Notes under the pieces: model-generated
Seen by the model: the letters and a program-made list of their open reading frames with translations, nothing else
Databases searched by the model: none
Told to the model about the DNA's origin: nothing
Source of the DNA: Pirellulales bacterium
Lineage (GTDB): Bacteria > Planctomycetota > Planctomycetia > Pirellulales > JACPPG01
DNA: 61,285 bases
Assembly: GCA_036490175.1 (NCBI GenBank)
Contig: DASXEJ010000077.1
Coordinates: forward strand, 1 to 61,285
Reading direction: 5' to 3'
Position numbers and translations under genes: made by a program
Shown here: piece by piece, positions 44,580-53,035 of the stretch
Position numbering within the stretch: position 1 is the first letter of the stretch
How the letters are laid out: each line of letters opens with the position of its first letter

Positions 44580-46196
44580 TTAGGGCGCGGCAGCGCTAGC
44601 GACCGACAATTGTGGTCGCCGGGCTGCCCAAGTCGATCCGCGACGTATCAGTGCTGATGTGCCCGGATTGCGCGTGGCCGCCGCATCATGCCCCAGCACC
44701 GTCTGAAATACGCGACCCTGGCCATAGTCGTAGACGAACGCCATTGGCTCGTCCTGCTTGGTATCGCGACTGCGGGCCGTGGCTAGCACGTGAATCGGCT
44801 CACTCCCTTGTTGGCGGTAGTACAACTCGTCGGTCGTATCAAACGCGGCCAATCCCTGCGTGATCTCGTGCTGGCCGTCCGCGATATCGACACGGAACGG
44901 TCCGTAGGCGTCGTGCCCGCTTTTACCGGCTGTGTGATCCCACACGCGGCGGCAGATTTTGGTGCGGTATTCCGGCCAATCGGATTCTCCCGCGCCGGGC
45001 AACGAGAAATTGAAGGCCCCATTCGCGAAATGGATAATCGACAGTCCGCCGCCCGCTTGCAGATACTCTACAAAGTTGTCGCGGGCCTGCTGGCTCAAGC
45101 CTGGACGTTGCCAATTGCAATAGTTCAGCACAACTAGATCGAACTTTCGCAGCTCGTCGCGTGCCAGAAACTCGGGATCCTCCTCGACCTGGACCTGGTA
45201 ACGTTTGTCGGCACCGGATAGCGCTTCGACCAGCACCGGCGTCGTTTCGCGCCAGGGGTGAGCCGGATGCTGATGCCCGGTAATGATCAGGGTGCGAATC
45301 GGCTTCGTGTCGATCGACTGCGACGCGGCGTCCGGCAGGGTCGACTGCACACCGCCAACGGGCACTTCGGCGTGCGCCGTCCACAACAGTGCATTGAGCA
45401 CCATGCGGCGATAGTTTTCGACCTGCCAATTACTGTGAAAATGCCCGCCAGAAAAACCGAAGCCGCGTCCACCATCGGCCCGCTCGACGGCATACGCCAC
45501 GACTTGCGGTTGCGTTTCTCCGGGAATCTCGGTCGTCAGGATCGGCGTCAGCCGCTTGTCTTTCGCCGCGAATCGCAGGTTGTAGTAATACTCTTCTTGC
45601 AGTTCGAACGGGCCGAGACCGCGACAAATGGGATGTTCGGGCGCACCGGGACGCGGCGTGGTTTTATGCGTGGCAATCTTCGAGAACCAGCCGCGCTCGC
45701 CCGGACCGCTCTGGTAGTCGAAGTAGCCGCCGATCCAATCCAGGAACTGCCGTCCCCCTTTTTCGTTGGGAACGAAGATCGTGTAGTGCAGCGCCACCAA
45801 TCCGCAGCCACGCTTCATCTGCCGTTCGATGGTCGCCAGGCGCTCGGGCCGCAACAACGGATGGTCTCGCTCGTCGTGGTCGGAGCCATCACAGAAAAAC
45901 AAAATCGTGTCGGCATCGTCGAACGTGCTGGGATCCTTCGGCCATCCGTCGGTATGAACTTCGGTCACCACGGGAGGAACGTTCGGCGAACTATCGAGAC
46001 ACGCTTTCAGCAACCGTGCGCCCTGTTCATATTCATGGTGCCCCGGCCCATGGCTTTTTGTGCCTGCCACCAGGACGATTTTTTTCGGTCGCGGGGACGC
46101 GTCCTTCGGTGGCGGTTTGTCCTCGGCCGCACCCAAAGCGGCAGCAATCGCGCCCACGATCACCAAGCACATACCGGCGTAAGCGAACATTCTCAT
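44580..46196 (-). CDS. Secreted protein with two ThuA-like domains
   Basis: A 538-residue exported protein with a signal peptide (about 1-23). Two ThuA/class I glutamine-amidotransferase-like domains follow in tandem. The first (about 35-275) begins KIVLVAGTKSHGPGHHEYEQ and contains GLVALHYTIF and GFSGGHFHSNWQ. The second (about 295-515) begins IRTLIITGHQHPAHPWRET and contains GGGLSIIHFANGAF and QTVLGHDA. ThuA proteins take part in oxidation of trehalose and related disaccharides to 3-keto forms; planctomycetes have many. The duplicated layout is larger than the single-domain ThuA of about 260 residues. The start at 46196 is chosen for the signal peptide; the frame is open to 46247. It is divergent from the hydrolase operon that starts at 46405. 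Confidence 0.84.
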   Translation of the reverse strand: MRMFAYAGMCLVIVGAIAAALGAAEDKPPPKDASPRPKKIVLVAGTKSHGPGHHEYEQGARLLKACLDSSPNVPPVVTEVHTDGWPKDPSTFDDADTILFFCDGSDHDERDHPLLRPERLATIERQMKRGCGLVALHYTIFVPNEKGGRQFLDWIGGYFDYQSGPGERGWFSKIATHKTTPRPGAPEHPICRGLGPFELQEEYYYNLRFAAKDKRLTPILTTEIPGETQPQVVAYAVERADGGRGFGFSGGHFHSNWQVENYRRMVLNALLWTAHAEVPVGGVQSTLPDAASQSIDTKPIRTLIITGHQHPAHPWRETTPVLVEALSGADKRYQVQVEEDPEFLARDELRKFDLVVLNYCNWQRPGLSQQARDNFVEYLQAGGGLSIIHFANGAFNFSLPGAGESDWPEYRTKICRRVWDHTAGKSGHDAYGPFRVDIADGQHEITQGLAAFDTTDELYYRQQGSEPIHVLATARSRDTKQDEPMAFVYDYGQGRVFQTVLGHDAAATRNPGTSALIRRGSTWAARRPQLSVASAAAP

Positions 46197-46404
46197 CGTG
46201 AGCAGAACCTTTTTACGATCGGGAGCACGACTGGTAGACTGCCACAATCCGAGAGACCGGCGAAACGGGCGGAACTACCAGGAAGGATGATCACCAGCAA
46301 CGCAGCTATTGTGGCCAACCGCGCAAGGCGGCGTCAAACGTACGACCATCCTTTAATTCAACCTTGCAGCCCCCCGCCCCGCATCGCGTACCTAGACTCT
46401 CAAC

Positions 46405-47256
46405 ATGTTGCAAGAAACCCAGCTCGAATCCGATCGTGTCACGCTCAATCTGGCCGCCGGGCCGTCGGCCGGGCCGCCGCTTCTTTTGCTGCACGGAGTG
46501 GCGCGCTGCTGGCAAGACTATATCACGCTGATTCCGACGCTGGGCACGCGTTGGCAAGTCATGGCGCTCGATTTTCGTGGGCATGGACGATCGTCACGCG
46601 CCACGTCATACCGCGTCGTCGATTACGTGCGCGACGCCGCGGCCGTTGTCGCGCGCAACGCTTCCGAGCCTGTCGTCGTGTACGGCCATTCGTTGGGGGC
46701 CATGGTCGCAGCGGCAGTCGCCGCTGAACTGCCAGGCCAGGTGCGGGCCATCGTGCTCGAAGACCCACCGTTTGGCACTCTTGGTGCAAACATTCGTCAG
46801 ACCGTCTATCACGGCATGTTCGCGGCCTTTGGCCAATTGGCCGCGTCAGGACAAACGGTCGACGAGCTGGTCGCGCTACTCGCGGGCGTCACGTTGGCGA
46901 CTCCGGGAAAATCACAACGCTTGCGGCTGGGTGAGCTGCGCGATCCCGCGGCTCTGCGATTCATGGCCAAATGTCTTAGTCAACTCGATCCTGCGACCAT
47001 GACACCCCTGGTCGAAGGATGCTGGCTGGACGGCTATGATCAAGATGATCTGCTGCGGCGCGTCGCTTGTCCGACGCTGCTGCTACAAGGAGAAGCCTCG
47101 CAAGGAAGCATGCTCGACGACGCGGAGGCAGCCCGCGTCACCGCGCTATTACCACGCGCGACGCACGTACGCGTGGCCGGTGCGGGACATTTGATTCATT
47201 CAATGCAAACCGAAACGACCCTGCGCCTGGTCACGTCCTTTCTGGAATCCCTGTAA
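46405..47256 (+). CDS. Alpha/beta hydrolase, first gene of a three-gene operon
   Basis: A 283-residue alpha/beta hydrolase without a signal peptide. Landmarks: the oxyanion loop LLLLHGVARCWQDY (about 26-39), DFRGHGRSS (about 55), the nucleophile in VVYGHSLGAMVAAAV (about 97), the LLLQGEAS acid-strand region and the histidine in VAGAGHLIHS (about 260). The fold covers esterases, C-C hydrolases and haloperoxidase-like enzymes. It is followed after 28 bases by an amidohydrolase and then by an aldo/keto reductase, all close-packed on the same strand, which points to a small catabolic pathway. Confidence 0.86.
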   Translation: MLQETQLESDRVTLNLAAGPSAGPPLLLLHGVARCWQDYITLIPTLGTRWQVMALDFRGHGRSSRATSYRVVDYVRDAAAVVARNASEPVVVYGHSLGAMVAAAVAAELPGQVRAIVLEDPPFGTLGANIRQTVYHGMFAAFGQLAASGQTVDELVALLAGVTLATPGKSQRLRLGELRDPAALRFMAKCLSQLDPATMTPLVEGCWLDGYDQDDLLRRVACPTLLLQGEASQGSMLDDAEAARVTALLPRATHVRVAGAGHLIHSMQTETTLRLVTSFLESL

Positions 47257-47284
47257 ACACACCATCGCGGGCGGAGCTGCGACC

Positions 47285-48622
47285 ATGAAGACAGCGCAAG
47301 GAACGATCCTCGTCGAACACGGTCAATTGATCGATGGTACAGGGTCGCAGGCCACGGCGGATGCAGCCCTCGTGATTCGCGATGGGCGCATTGTGTACGC
47401 CGGCTCCGCAGTCGGGGCGCCGGCAGTACCGGCCGATGCCACGCGCATCGACGCTCGCGGCGGCACGATCATGCCTGGGCTCGTGGAAGCCCATTTCCAT
47501 CCGACGTACTTCGACGTTGCCGAGTTGCAGGATTTGGATATCAAATATCCCGTTGAGTTCGTCACATTGCTGGCGGCCGCCAATTCGCGGCTGGCGTTGG
47601 AATGCGGCTATACCGCGGCGCGCAGCGGCGGCAGCCTGTTCAACGTCGATGTGTGGCTGAAAAAGGCCATCGAAGACGGCCTCTCGCTGGGACCGCGCCT
47701 GGCAGCCAGCGGACGTGAGATCTGTGGCGCCGGGGGGCTGATGGACTGGAACCCCGACTTTCGCAAGATCGGCATGGAAGGGTTGGTGCTATTGATCAAC
47801 GGCGCCGAGGAAGGGCGCCGCGCCGTTCGCAAACTGGTAAAGGACGGCGTCGAATGGGTCAAGACGTACCCGACCGGCGACGCCGCCGCCCCCGATACTA
47901 ACGATCACCACACGCTATGCATGACGTTCGAAGAGATGCACGCCGTCGTAGCCGAGGCACACAATCACCATCTGAAGGTCACGGGGCATTGCCGCGCGAC
48001 CGAAGGAATCAAGAACGCGATTCGTGCCGGCTACGACACGCTCGAACATGGCACGTTCATGGACGCCGAATCGCTCGACATGCTACTCGCGCAGAATACG
48101 CCCGTGGTCCCGGCCTTACAGTTCGAGTACGCCAGCGTCGAGCGAGGCCCCGAGTTTGGCCTGTCTCAAGCCGTGATCGATGGCCATCAAGAAACGCTCG
48201 AAGGGGGCGCCGAAAGCGCCCGGCTGATTCTCCGTGCCGGCGGACGTATCGGGCTGGGGGGCGATTACGGTTTCGCTTGGAATCCTCATGGCGACTACGC
48301 CAAGGAGATCAGCTTCTTCGTCAACTATGTCGGCTTTACTCCGCTCGAAGCTATTCGCTCGGCCACGCAAACCGGTGCCGAGATCATGGGGCGCGCCACG
48401 GAATTTGGCACGCTCGCGCCCGGTAAGCTGGCCGACGTGCTGATAGTCGATGGCGATCCGCTGGCCGATATTCGCGTGCTGGAAGACCGCTCGCGCTTCA
48501 TTGCCATCATGCAGGGTGGCATCGTCAAAGCCGGTCAGTTGCTCGCGCCCGGCCCAGCGGCCGCGCGTGCCGCCGCGAATGGTTCCGGCGCCCCCGCGGG
48601 CCAACACGTTCGCGCAAACTAG
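47285..48622 (+). CDS. Metal-dependent amidohydrolase (imidazolonepropionase-like)
   Basis: A 445-residue amidohydrolase. The metal ligands are all visible: H-x-H in EAHFHPTYFD (about 69-78), a lysine candidate in WVKTYPTG near 197, His in VTGHCRATEG (about 238), His in TLEHGTFMD (about 259) and the Asp in LGGDYGFAW (about 322). The N-terminal ILVEHGQLIDGTGSQ and the C-terminal TEFGTLAPGKLADVLIVDGDP complete the composite beta-sandwich. Members hydrolyse cyclic amides, peptides or lactones; the substrate is unknown. It is the middle gene of the hydrolase/amidohydrolase/aldo-keto-reductase operon, with gaps of 28 and 30 bases. Confidence 0.88.
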   Translation: MKTAQGTILVEHGQLIDGTGSQATADAALVIRDGRIVYAGSAVGAPAVPADATRIDARGGTIMPGLVEAHFHPTYFDVAELQDLDIKYPVEFVTLLAAANSRLALECGYTAARSGGSLFNVDVWLKKAIEDGLSLGPRLAASGREICGAGGLMDWNPDFRKIGMEGLVLLINGAEEGRRAVRKLVKDGVEWVKTYPTGDAAAPDTNDHHTLCMTFEEMHAVVAEAHNHHLKVTGHCRATEGIKNAIRAGYDTLEHGTFMDAESLDMLLAQNTPVVPALQFEYASVERGPEFGLSQAVIDGHQETLEGGAESARLILRAGGRIGLGGDYGFAWNPHGDYAKEISFFVNYVGFTPLEAIRSATQTGAEIMGRATEFGTLAPGKLADVLIVDGDPLADIRVLEDRSRFIAIMQGGIVKAGQLLAPGPAAARAAANGSGAPAGQHVRAN

Positions 48623-48652
48623 AGGCAACTCACGATCACGCATAGAAAACCT

Positions 48653-49618
48653 ATGGAACTTCGTCGTCTGGGAACAACCGATTTGCTGGTTTCGCCGGTG
48701 GCGCTGGGGTGCTGGCCCATCGCCGGCATGACCAGCATCAACGTCAACGACATCGACAGCATCGCCACGATCAGAGCGTGCCTGGACGTCGGCATTAATT
48801 TTCTCGACACGGCATTCAATTACGGTCCCGACGGCGAAAGCGAGCGTTTGATCGCCCAGGCAATCGGCGGGCGACGCGACGAAGTTGTCATCGCCACCAA
48901 GGGGGGCCTGCACTGGGGCGCTCAGAAGGATCGCCAGCACGATGCGCGGCCCGAGACGCTATGGCGCGAATGCGACGAAAGCCTGCGCCGGTTAGGGACG
49001 GATCACGTCGACCTTTTGTATCTGCACGCGCCCGATCCCCAGACACCGATAACTGAATCGGCCGGAGCATTGGCCGGCTTGCTGGCCGCGGGCAAAACGC
49101 GGTCGGTGGGAGTTTCCAACGTCTCTCTGGCACAACTCCAACAGTTTGCTAGCGTGTGCCCCGTGACTGCCTGCCAGCCGAAGTACAACATGCTGCAACG
49201 CGAGATCGAGGCCGACATTCTTCCCTGGTGCCAAGCGCACGAGGTGTCGTTGGTCACGTACTGGCCGCTGATGAAGGGACTGCTGGCGGGCAAACTGCCG
49301 CGCGATCACCAATTCGATCCCACCGATGGCCGCGCCAAGTATCCGATGTTCCAGGGCACAGAGTGGCAGAGGAATCAGGACCTTGTCGAGGCCCTGCGCG
49401 AGATCGGCCACGAAGCGGGAAAAACCGTCGCGCAGGTGGTCGTTAACTGGACCATCCATCGTCCGGGGATCACGGCCGCGCTGTGCGGCGCGAAACGTCC
49501 GGAACAATTGCGTGAGAACGCCGGCGCACTCGACTGGCAGCTCAGCGCGACGCAATTAGCTGCAATTGATCAGGCGCTCCTCGATCGCGGGCCCGCGGCA
49601 TCGCAAAACGCGGTCTAG
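48653..49618 (+). CDS. Aldo/keto reductase
   Basis: A 321-residue (beta/alpha)8 NADPH-type reductase. The catalytic tetrad is in place: Asp and Tyr in FLDTAFNYG (about 47-55), Lys in VIATKGG (about 80) and His in LLYLHAPDP (about 123). The cofactor segment YWPLMKGLLAGKLP (about 203) and the C-terminal GAKRPEQLRENAGALDW follow. It ends the three-gene operon 30 bases after the amidohydrolase. The order hydrolase, amidohydrolase, reductase suggests ring opening or amide cleavage followed by carbonyl reduction, but no substrate is indicated. Confidence 0.88.
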   Translation: MELRRLGTTDLLVSPVALGCWPIAGMTSINVNDIDSIATIRACLDVGINFLDTAFNYGPDGESERLIAQAIGGRRDEVVIATKGGLHWGAQKDRQHDARPETLWRECDESLRRLGTDHVDLLYLHAPDPQTPITESAGALAGLLAAGKTRSVGVSNVSLAQLQQFASVCPVTACQPKYNMLQREIEADILPWCQAHEVSLVTYWPLMKGLLAGKLPRDHQFDPTDGRAKYPMFQGTEWQRNQDLVEALREIGHEAGKTVAQVVVNWTIHRPGITAALCGAKRPEQLRENAGALDWQLSATQLAAIDQALLDRGPAASQNAV

Positions 49619-49796
49619 CGCGAAACCTTGCCGAACGCAGGGCTCGTTCCCATGGCCCTGGGCATCCGTCAGCTCTGCCGTGACCGGAGCTACGTGCTGC
49701 TGAAATTGACATCTGTCATCCGCGGGTTATGTTTTCGCGGCCCATTTGTGCGCGCCTCCGCGCCACCTTGGCCGGCCCGAGACAGGGAACGAGTCG

Positions 49797-50510
49797 ATGG
49801 CTCAGGCTTTCCGCGCCGGAATCTTTTACGGCGTCTTCGTAATTGGCATTGTTTGTTCCGGTGCCACGGGACAACGCCACGTTGCAGCGGCGCCCCCCTC
49901 GACAAATCCGTCACGTTCCGCAGGGGTTCGCTACCAGGCCAACTCTCGCCAGACGGCAGCCACGGCGCCGGGTGTTGGCAATCCTTTACGCAGCGCGCCG
50001 TCGGCACCCGCCGCGCCAACAACGGCTCGCGACAAGGTATCGAAAACTTCCGTCGTGTCACGGCCGCCCCCGGCTAAGCCATTCGTGCCGAATACCGGCC
50101 TGTTGCATTTGTTCCGCAGGGCCGACAAGCCGACGGGGATGACAATCACAAGTGGGTCAACAAACGAAATCGGTTCGGGCCTGGGCGCGGGTTCGTCGCG
50201 CGCGGACTTATTTCCGCAAAGTAAATTCGCAGCATCGACACGTCCGCCGCTGCGTGTGATGCGCTTTGCCGACGTCCATCGCGGCGCGGCTGTGGTCCCG
50301 GTCACATCGCCACAGCGCGCCAAGGCCGCGGCTCAAGCGCTCGCATCGAGCCAGTCGACTTCGGCGAAGGCACCGTCCGACGCGGCTGAGCCGGAACCGA
50401 AAGTCTGGCGGCTCCCTCCGCTGGATCGTACGGTTCCTCCGACCCCTTTGCCGTCCGGCACCAAACTGCCGCAAGAGCCGATCAAGATCTATCCCGAAAC
50501 CGGCTTGTAG
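49797..50510 (+). CDS. Secreted low-complexity Pro/Ala/Ser-rich protein
   Basis: A 237-residue protein. A signal peptide (about 1-26, RAGIFYGVFVIGIVCSGATG) is followed by a chain rich in Ala, Pro, Ser, Thr and Arg with no globular motif. It ends in a Pro-rich tail containing LPPLDRTVPPTPLPSG. The ATG at 49797 is the start that gives the signal peptide. I recognise no family; an extended, surface or envelope-associated protein is the likeliest reading. Codon use resembles that of its neighbours. Confidence 0.6.
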   Translation: MAQAFRAGIFYGVFVIGIVCSGATGQRHVAAAPPSTNPSRSAGVRYQANSRQTAATAPGVGNPLRSAPSAPAAPTTARDKVSKTSVVSRPPPAKPFVPNTGLLHLFRRADKPTGMTITSGSTNEIGSGLGAGSSRADLFPQSKFAASTRPPLRVMRFADVHRGAAVVPVTSPQRAKAAAQALASSQSTSAKAPSDAAEPEPKVWRLPPLDRTVPPTPLPSGTKLPQEPIKIYPETGL

Positions 50511-50642
50511 ATTCTTAGCACGCTCGTCGGCAGTCCTGCGCCGTAGATCACCGCTTGGGCGACGTCCTGGCACCGCGTGCGCGCGACTCGTAAGATAGGG
50601 CAACGTTCTCACTGCCATGCCCCAACGCGCGCCCGATTCGAC

Positions 50643-51788
50643 ATGAGTAGCCAGCCCTGCGATTCACCGCGCGGGAATGACCTGGGGCAAGCGACTCTCA
50701 CCGCCATGCTCTGTGGCACGCTGCATATTCACGTGGCGTTCGATATCGGGGGCGAGGTGCTGCTAGAGCGGGCAAGAAAGTTGGTGCCGGCCGAATCGCA
50801 GAGCCTGCCGCGCCGGCCACGCACGCCACCCTCGATTGCCTATCGGCCTGCGCCGCTGCGATTTCCCTTGCCGCCTGCGAACTTGGCCTTGGCGGAATTG
50901 GGCGCGGTCCAAGCCTCGGTGGAAGCTACCGTGTTCGACTTTGGCGCCGTTGGTGTGACGCTGCAGGTGCCGTTTCAGCTCTCGGCCGCGGCGCTGTTGC
51001 GGCTTGCCCGCAGTCTGGCCGAGCCTGGCGAAATCGTGCGCGTCACCCGACAATCGTTCGCCCCGCTGTATGCCAGTTTGCTGCCGGCGATTCATCAGCC
51101 CGACTGGAGCGACCTCACCGAGGAGTATTTTGTTTTTCAGCTTCCGCCTAACGACTCGCTGCCGCCGCCGGCCGCATTGCTAGCGCAGCACGGCGCCTGG
51201 TTGGCAGGCCTGGTGCGATTGGAGGACGAGCCGCTCAGCCAGGAAGAAATCGACGAGGCGCTGCGTGCGCGCATCGGCTACGGCCCGCGCGATTTGTTCA
51301 TACCCGAATGGTCAGCCGCCTTTTTGTTGGATCAGGAATGTGGCGAGACACTGCAAACGATCGAGTTTGCTAATCTGCAGCTGCTGGAATTTCGCTTCCT
51401 GGACGAGCAGCTCGATCGGCGACTGTCAGAGGCTTATCGGTTGATCCACCCACGCCAGCGATCGATCCTGCCTTTCTGGCGTACACACTCACTGCCGCTG
51501 CGGGCGCTGGGCGAGTTGCGGATGGAAGCCAACGACGTCTTCGAGCGGACGGGCAACGTGCTGAAGCTAGTCGGCGATCAATACCTGGCCCGTGTCTATC
51601 GCCTGCTGGCGGGCCGATTTCACCTCGACGCCTGGGAACAGAGCATCACCCGGTCGTTGCGCACGATGGAAGATGTTTACGCCATCGTCTCGGATCGGGC
51701 CGACACGTTCCGCGCCGAGTTCATGGAGGTGGTGATCATCGTACTGATCGCGTTGGAAATCGTCTTGACATTGGTAAAGGTTATGTAG
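50643..51788 (+). CDS. Rmd1/DUF155 family membrane protein
   Basis: A 381-residue protein. The family pattern is strong at the C-terminus: AAFLLDQECGETLQTIEFAN (about 225-244), LRALGELRMEANDVFERTGN, KLVGDQYLARVYRLLAGRFH (about 303-322), then a coiled helix and one terminal membrane helix EVVIIVLIALEIVLTLV (about 362-378). This matches the DUF155/Rmd1 family, whose yeast members are linked to sporulation and mitochondria; the bacterial role is unknown. An acidic segment at about 90-150 is variable. The ATG at 50643 is the family-like start; the frame is open to 50577. Confidence 0.78.
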   Translation: MSSQPCDSPRGNDLGQATLTAMLCGTLHIHVAFDIGGEVLLERARKLVPAESQSLPRRPRTPPSIAYRPAPLRFPLPPANLALAELGAVQASVEATVFDFGAVGVTLQVPFQLSAAALLRLARSLAEPGEIVRVTRQSFAPLYASLLPAIHQPDWSDLTEEYFVFQLPPNDSLPPPAALLAQHGAWLAGLVRLEDEPLSQEEIDEALRARIGYGPRDLFIPEWSAAFLLDQECGETLQTIEFANLQLLEFRFLDEQLDRRLSEAYRLIHPRQRSILPFWRTHSLPLRALGELRMEANDVFERTGNVLKLVGDQYLARVYRLLAGRFHLDAWEQSITRSLRTMEDVYAIVSDRADTFRAEFMEVVIIVLIALEIVLTLVKVM

Positions 51789-51967
51789 CGGCGACTTGCC
51801 TGCACATCCAAATCCAACCTGATTCTCTCCCAATTTGCTTGCTGCGCCACGTTCCGATGGGTACGCTCGCAAGCGTGTTGGTTGGCCGCACTTCAGGCCC
51901 CGCCTCACGGTCGATCGCACTTCTTGAGTTCAACTGCAACTACAGCGGCATTAAGGAGTATTCGGAC

Positions 51968-52930
51968 ATGCGTTGCCTTCGAGTTAGTGGTGGGCGGAGT
52001 CTGACGATCGCCAGCCTGATCGCGGTTTGCAGCCTGATGCTGGGCACGGCGATCGCCGGCGCCGCCGATGATCCGAAGTACAAGCGCACCGAAGACGTGA
52101 TCTACGGCCGCAAGTTCGGTACCGCGCTGACGATGGATGTCTTTCAACCCTCGAAGCCCAACGGCGCCGCGATCGTGTTTTGCGTCAGCGGCGGTTGGTT
52201 TTCGGCGCACGAGGCGATCAATACTTCACTTTTAAACGAGTTCCTCAAGCGCGGTTATACAGTCTTTGCCGTGGTACACGGCAGCCAACCGAAGTTCACC
52301 ATTCCCGAGGTTCTAGAAGACATGCACCGCGCGGTCCGCTACATCCGCTATCATGCGGCCGACTACGCGATCGACCCGCAAAGGATCGGCATCAGCGGGG
52401 GCTCGGCGGGCGGGCATCTTTCGCTGATGCAGGGCACCGCCGGCACCGCCGGCAATCCCGAAGCCAAGGATCCCGTCGAACGCGAAAGCAGTCGCGTGCA
52501 GGCCGTGGCCTGCTTCTTCCCCCCGACAGACTTTTTGAACTATGGCGAGCCGGGCGAGAACGCTCTGGGGCGCGGCGTACTGAAGAACTTCAAGGCGCCC
52601 TTCGACTTCCATGAGTTCGATCAGGAAACGAAGCATTTCGTGCCGCTGACCAACGAGCCCAAGATCGTCGAAGTCGGCAAACAGATTTCGCCGATCACGC
52701 ATGTCTCGTCCGACGACCCGCCGACATTGATCATTCACGGCGATGCCGACAAGCTGGTGCCAATTCAGCAGGCGGATTCGATCGTCGCAAAGCTGAAAGC
52801 GGCGGGTGTTCCGGCCGAAGTAGTCGTCAAGAAAGGGGCCGCGCATGGCTGGCCCGACATGGTGGCCGACACGGCCCTGTTGGCAGATTGGTTCGACAAG
52901 TACCTGGCCGCTCCGGTCGCCGCAAAGTGA
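51968..52930 (+). CDS. Secreted alpha/beta hydrolase (acetyl esterase/lipase-like)
   Basis: A 320-residue exported esterase. AAGGAG lies 9 bases before the ATG at 51968, and the signal peptide (about 1-32) ends at IAGAAD. Landmarks: AIVFCVSGGWFSAHEAIN (about 65-82; the usual HGGG reads SGGW here), the nucleophile in IGISGGSAGGHLSLMQ (about 144-159), the acid in LIIHGDADKLVPI (about 255-267) and the histidine in GAAHGWPD (about 296). It most resembles the acetyl-esterase/xylan-esterase branch. A perfect hairpin lies 27 bases after the stop. Confidence 0.84.
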   Translation: MRCLRVSGGRSLTIASLIAVCSLMLGTAIAGAADDPKYKRTEDVIYGRKFGTALTMDVFQPSKPNGAAIVFCVSGGWFSAHEAINTSLLNEFLKRGYTVFAVVHGSQPKFTIPEVLEDMHRAVRYIRYHAADYAIDPQRIGISGGSAGGHLSLMQGTAGTAGNPEAKDPVERESSRVQAVACFFPPTDFLNYGEPGENALGRGVLKNFKAPFDFHEFDQETKHFVPLTNEPKIVEVGKQISPITHVSSDDPPTLIIHGDADKLVPIQQADSIVAKLKAAGVPAEVVVKKGAAHGWPDMVADTALLADWFDKYLAAPVAAK

Positions 52931-52957
52931 TGAGAGCCGCGCAAATCAGCTAAGGAC

Positions 52958-52980
52958 GGATCCCGAACGATTCGGGATCC
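52958..52980 (+). terminator. Perfect 10-bp hairpin after the esterase gene, no T-tract
   Basis: GGATCCCGAA (52958-52967) pairs with TTCGGGATCC (52971-52980) across a CGA loop. It lies 27 bases past the esterase stop and 55 bases before the SDR start. The bases after it (GTGACATATC) lack a T-run, so it may be a processing or 3'-end-stabilising hairpin rather than a full intrinsic terminator. Confidence 0.45.
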
Positions 52981-53035
52981 GTGACATATCTACAGCAAGA
53001 TCCGCCCGAGGTGCCTGATTCCCCGCTGCATCTTC

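Noticed and set aside
45258-46727. Plus-strand open frame of 489 residues opposite the ThuA-like gene
   Set aside because: Antisense shadow that also runs into the true hydrolase gene in another frame.
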